Below, piece after piece: positions 5,963 to 8,233 of a stretch of 8,233 nucleotides of DNA. The notes beneath the pieces are model-generated. The model searched no databases. It was given only the letters and a program-made list of their open reading frames with translations, and was not told the origin of the DNA. Within the stretch, counting starts at the first letter, position 1. Every line of letters starts with the position of its first letter. Origin of the DNA: an uncultured Clostridia bacterium (GTDB lineage: Bacteria; Bacillota_A; Clostridia; TANB77; CAG-508); contig CANQQF010000040.1 of NCBI GenBank assembly GCA_947625985.1, forward strand, positions 1-8,233, written 5' to 3'. The translations under genes were made by a program, and so were the position numbers.

Positions 5963-5985
5963 ATAGATTTCTTTTATGATATACT
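5957..5985 (+). promoter_or_regulatory. Promoter of the CDF transporter gene (shares its -35 box)
   Basis: On the plus strand TTGCAA (5957-5962), a 17-bp spacer, and an extended -10 TGA-TATACT with the hexamer at 5980-5985. TTGCAA is its own reverse complement, so this one box also serves the divergent promoter. The predicted start near 5992 leaves a leader of about 24 nt. Confidence 0.85.
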
Positions 5986-6000
5986 GTTAAAAATATTTTT

Positions 6001-6009
6001 AGGTAGGTG
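6001..6009 (+). promoter_or_regulatory. Ribosome binding site implying a TTG start for the CDF gene
   Basis: AGGTAGGTG ends 6 nt before TTG 6016-6018, a proper distance. The in-frame GTG 6007-6009 lies inside the ribosome site and would have no usable spacing, and no ATG is near. Confidence 0.65.
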
Positions 6010-6015
6010 TTATTA

Positions 6016-6882
6016 TTGGAAACAAATAACAAATTTAAAGCCACAAAAAAAGCAGGCATTTTAGGCATTGGGGGAAATATATTTTTATTAATTATAAAAG
6101 CTTTAATAGGTTTTGCAAGCAAAAGTCAAGCTATGATTGCCGATAGTGTAAACAGTGCAGGAGATATCTTTGCTTCCCTAATGACATTTATAGGTAATAA
6201 AATTTCAAGTGTACCACAAGATGATGATCACAATTTTGGTCATGGCAAAGCTGAATATATTTTTTCAATGTTTATAAGTATTTCAATGATAGTAGCCTCA
6301 TCAAAACTACTTTATGATTCAATATATACACTAATTAAAGGTTCTAAAATAGTTTTTTCTTGGTTCTTAGTAGCAGTTTGCTTACTAACAATTATTACAA
6401 AATTAGCACTATATATATATACAAAAATTCAGCAAAAAAAATTTAATAGCATTTTACTTAAAGCCAATATGAAAGATCATCGTAATGATTGTTTCATAAC
6501 AACTTTTACTTTAATCTCTGTTTTACTTTCTTTAAAAGGTATTACATGGTTTGATAGTGTAGTTGGAATTGGAATTTCATTATGGATTTTTTATACAGGG
6601 GTTACTATTTTCATTGAAAGTTATAATGTATTAATGGATATATCTATTGATAAAGAAACAACAGAAAAAATCACCCATATAATTAATAATCATAATGAAG
6701 TAAAAAAAATAAATACAATAGCTTCTGTACCCACTGGATCTAAATATATTGTATTTATAACTATTTCAGTTGATGGGAATATGACTACTTTTGATAGTCA
6801 TCATTTAGCAGATACTATTGAACAAGAAGTAACTAAACTAGATAGAGTTTATAGAACAATAGCACATGTAGAACCAGTATAA
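6016..6882 (+). CDS. Cation diffusion facilitator (CDF) metal exporter, probably Mn2+
   Basis: A CDF antiporter moves divalent metal out of the cytosol in exchange for protons. With the TTG start it has 288 residues, usual for the FieF/MntE size class. It has about six membrane helices (roughly 14-34, 39-60, 81-100, 114-136, 157-175 and 179-202) and a cytosolic C-terminal domain (about 210-288) ending HVEPV. The site-A positions in helices 2 and 5 read N46/D50 (DSVNSAGD) and D154/D158 (DHRND). This N-D/D-D set resembles the streptococcal manganese exporter MntE as I recall it, and differs from the H-D/H-D of zinc CDFs. The site-B-like loop is D69/H72/H76 before GKAEYIF. The C-terminal domain has H262/H263 and H284 but a Thr where zinc types often have a His strand. 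Mn2+ is my best substrate guess; iron is possible. The gene is divergent from the 110-aa membrane protein. Confidence 0.93.
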   Translation: METNNKFKATKKAGILGIGGNIFLLIIKALIGFASKSQAMIADSVNSAGDIFASLMTFIGNKISSVPQDDDHNFGHGKAEYIFSMFISISMIVASSKLLYDSIYTLIKGSKIVFSWFLVAVCLLTIITKLALYIYTKIQQKKFNSILLKANMKDHRNDCFITTFTLISVLLSLKGITWFDSVVGIGISLWIFYTGVTIFIESYNVLMDISIDKETTEKITHIINNHNEVKKINTIASVPTGSKYIVFITISVDGNMTTFDSHHLADTIEQEVTKLDRVYRTIAHVEPV

Positions 6883-6912
6883 AAAAGACTTGATTTAAAT
6901 CAAGTCTTTTTT
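6881..6912. terminator. Palindromic bidirectional terminator after the CDF gene
   Basis: A 32-nt perfect palindrome, AAAAAAGACTTGATTT followed by its reverse complement. It folds into a stem of about 13 bp with a loop around TTTAAA and a U tract on each strand. It overlaps the CDF stop (6880-6882) on one side and touches the convergent gene's stop (6912-6914) on the other. Confidence 0.9.
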
Positions 6913-8233
6913 TAATATTTGGGGCTTTGGTTTCCTCTTACTCTTTGTCCATCTTCTCTCTCTGTAGCTTCTTTCTCTATATCTTCATTTACTTTTTCAA
7001 ATATTTTTTTTGCATCATTTGAATTATATTTTTCTCCAACTTTTATTCCGTTTTTTTCAAGAGCGATAAGTATTTTATCTTTTACCATTTCTCTATTAAA
7101 TTCTTCAGCTGACTTTTCATCATCTTTTAACATTAATTCAGCTGCCTTGTCAATAAATTTTTCATCTATAACAACTTTAGTATTTTCACCTTCTATATGT
7201 TTATCATGATCAATATATCTTTCTGGGTGTGAATGTGATTTATCTGGTTTTCCATTAATATCTTCCCATGTTTTATCCTTACAATCTTTACCATGTTCAT
7301 CATTATGTCCTCTTGATTCATTATTTGCTTCATCACTGCTATATTGTCCTTCGTATTGTCCAATTACTGATTCTTTTTCTTCCCTGTTAGCTTCAAATGC
7401 ATCATTTCTTCCTCTAATTTGAACAGAAGCAAATTCTCTTGAACCTCTTTCTTCTTTTCCCGCATACATAGCAATATCTCCATGTTCTTTCATACTTATT
7501 TGAATAACTTTACCATCAGGTGTTGTCAAAACTGTTGCTCCATCATTTTTAGTATTATCATTTGCATAACTTGCTCTTCCATCATTTTCAGCTTGGGCAT
7601 CTCCTCTTTCAGTCGCATTAGAATTAGTACCATGTGCTACACTTTGTTCTATATTAACAAATTCTTTAAGCGGTCTAATATTTCCATAATTATCAATTAA
7701 AACTAGGTCATATCTAGAAGAAATATTATCATACCTCTTTCCGTTTTTATCTTTCATTTCATTCATATCTGTAGCTTCTATTACACCAACTTTTTTAAAC
7801 TCGTTTGGTATATTTCCACCTAACCAATTTCTTAATGTTTTTATACCATTAACAGATTCATTTAAATCAGATTCTTCATGAATATATACATCTTTGATTG
7901 TTGTTTCTTCTTGTCTTTCCGGCTCTAATTCTTCTTCCTTTTCTTCTCTATCTTTTTCTTCATCTTCTCTTTCATCTATAATTTCTTCATCATATAATTC
8001 TTCGTCTAATTCATATAGTGCTGCTCTTTCTATCTCGCCTAATTCATTTTCCTTTGCATATTTATCTAATTGGTCATTTATTCTTGTAATCTCTGCTTCT
8101 TCTTTAATTTCTTCATCAGATAAAGCATTTAATTGATCTTTAATTTGACTTAGTACCTCATTTTCAATTGTATTCTCCTTAAATTGAATTTTATCTTCTC
8201 TCATTTTTGGATCAATCATTCCTATTTTTGGGT
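6912..8233 (-). CDS. Large acidic protein of unknown function (N-terminus probably outside window)
   Basis: I do not recognise a family. The first in-frame ATG (8217-8219) would give 435 residues, but only AGG one base away precedes it, and the frame stays open to the edge (PKIG before the Met), so the true start may lie beyond. Numbering from that Met: a helical, Glu-rich N-terminus (about 8-70) runs into a very acidic tract (about 70-105). A more ordered segment (about 120-190) includes LRNWLGGNIP and RYDLVLIDNYGNIRPL. Next come a polar Asn/Gly/Glu region, a short beta-like patch (VLTTPDGKVIQISM, 230-243) and EFASVQIRGRNDAFE (262-276). A His/Asp-rich stretch lies near 304-343, and a charged helical C-terminus (about 350-420) ends QSPKY. 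It has one cysteine (313), no signal peptide and no membrane segment, so it is probably cytosolic. It is convergent with the CDF gene. Confidence 0.8.
   Translation of the reverse strand, partial: PKIGMIDPKMREDKIQFKENTIENEVLSQIKDQLNALSDEEIKEEAEITRINDQLDKYAKENELGEIERAALYELDEELYDEEIIDEREDEEKDREEKEEELEPERQEETTIKDVYIHEESDLNESVNGIKTLRNWLGGNIPNEFKKVGVIEATDMNEMKDKNGKRYDNISSRYDLVLIDNYGNIRPLKEFVNIEQSVAHGTNSNATERGDAQAENDGRASYANDNTKNDGATVLTTPDGKVIQISMKEHGDIAMYAGKEERGSREFASVQIRGRNDAFEANREEKESVIGQYEGQYSSDEANNESRGHNDEHGKDCKDKTWEDINGKPDKSHSHPERYIDHDKHIEGENTKVVIDEKFIDKAAELMLKDDEKSAEEFNREMVKDKILIALEKNGIKVGEKYNSNDAKKIFEKVNEDIEKEATEREDGQRVRGNQSPKY

Noticed and set aside
5922..6122. 66-residue minus-strand frame over the divergent promoter
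   Set aside because: It spans both promoters and the 5' end of the CDF gene and has no ribosome site.
7894..8136. Serine-rich 80-residue plus-strand reading frame
   Set aside because: It is the antisense shadow of the Glu/Asp-rich tract: GAA/GAT codons read backwards give TTC/ATC and, in another frame, TCT/TCA. It has no ribosome site of its own.

Overview
The window is strongly AT-rich and holds a Firmicutes-type heat-shock operon, with near-consensus sigma-A promoters, strong Shine-Dalgarno sites and U-rich hairpin terminators. The organism is most likely a low-GC Firmicute, probably a clostridium-like, perhaps uncultured, lineage. The species cannot be named from the sequence.

Region 1 (1-3665, minus strand) is the class III heat-shock operon ctsR-mcsA-mcsB-clpC. 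It is read from a promoter at 3638-3665 whose start site sits on a perfect tandem CtsR operator at 3612-3628. ClpC runs off the left edge after 518 residues. The operon order is the classical one, but McsB is not classical. Its fold and its C-terminal RDxxRA phosphoarginine-receptor motif remain, while nearly every residue of the arginine-kinase active site is replaced or deleted. ClpC keeps both N-terminal glutamates that dock phosphoarginine, and McsA keeps all four CxxC pairs. This looks like a heat-shock operon built around an McsB pseudokinase, and it is the main discovery here.

Region 2 (3750-4079) holds a 47-residue, highly charged, unrecognised protein on the minus strand upstream of ctsR, then a divergent intergenic segment with promoter-like elements.

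Region 3 (4080-5569, plus strand) is a two-gene membrane operon, a short NfeD-family protein followed by an SPFH/band-7 (slipin/QmcA-like) protein. This pair typically organises membrane microdomains. It ends in a perfect 18-bp hairpin shared with the convergent gene.

Region 4 (5564-6912) has two divergent genes: a small single-pass membrane protein (minus) and a cation diffusion facilitator (plus) with an N-D/D-D metal site suggesting manganese. Their promoters share one palindromic TTGCAA -35 box, each with a 17-bp spacer. The CDF gene probably starts at TTG and ends in a palindromic terminator.

Region 5 (6912-8233, minus strand) is a large, acidic, mostly disordered protein of unknown function whose reading frame stays open at the right edge. 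No stretch over 300 bases lacks a gene. I see no tRNA, rRNA, CRISPR array, insertion sequence or prophage gene.
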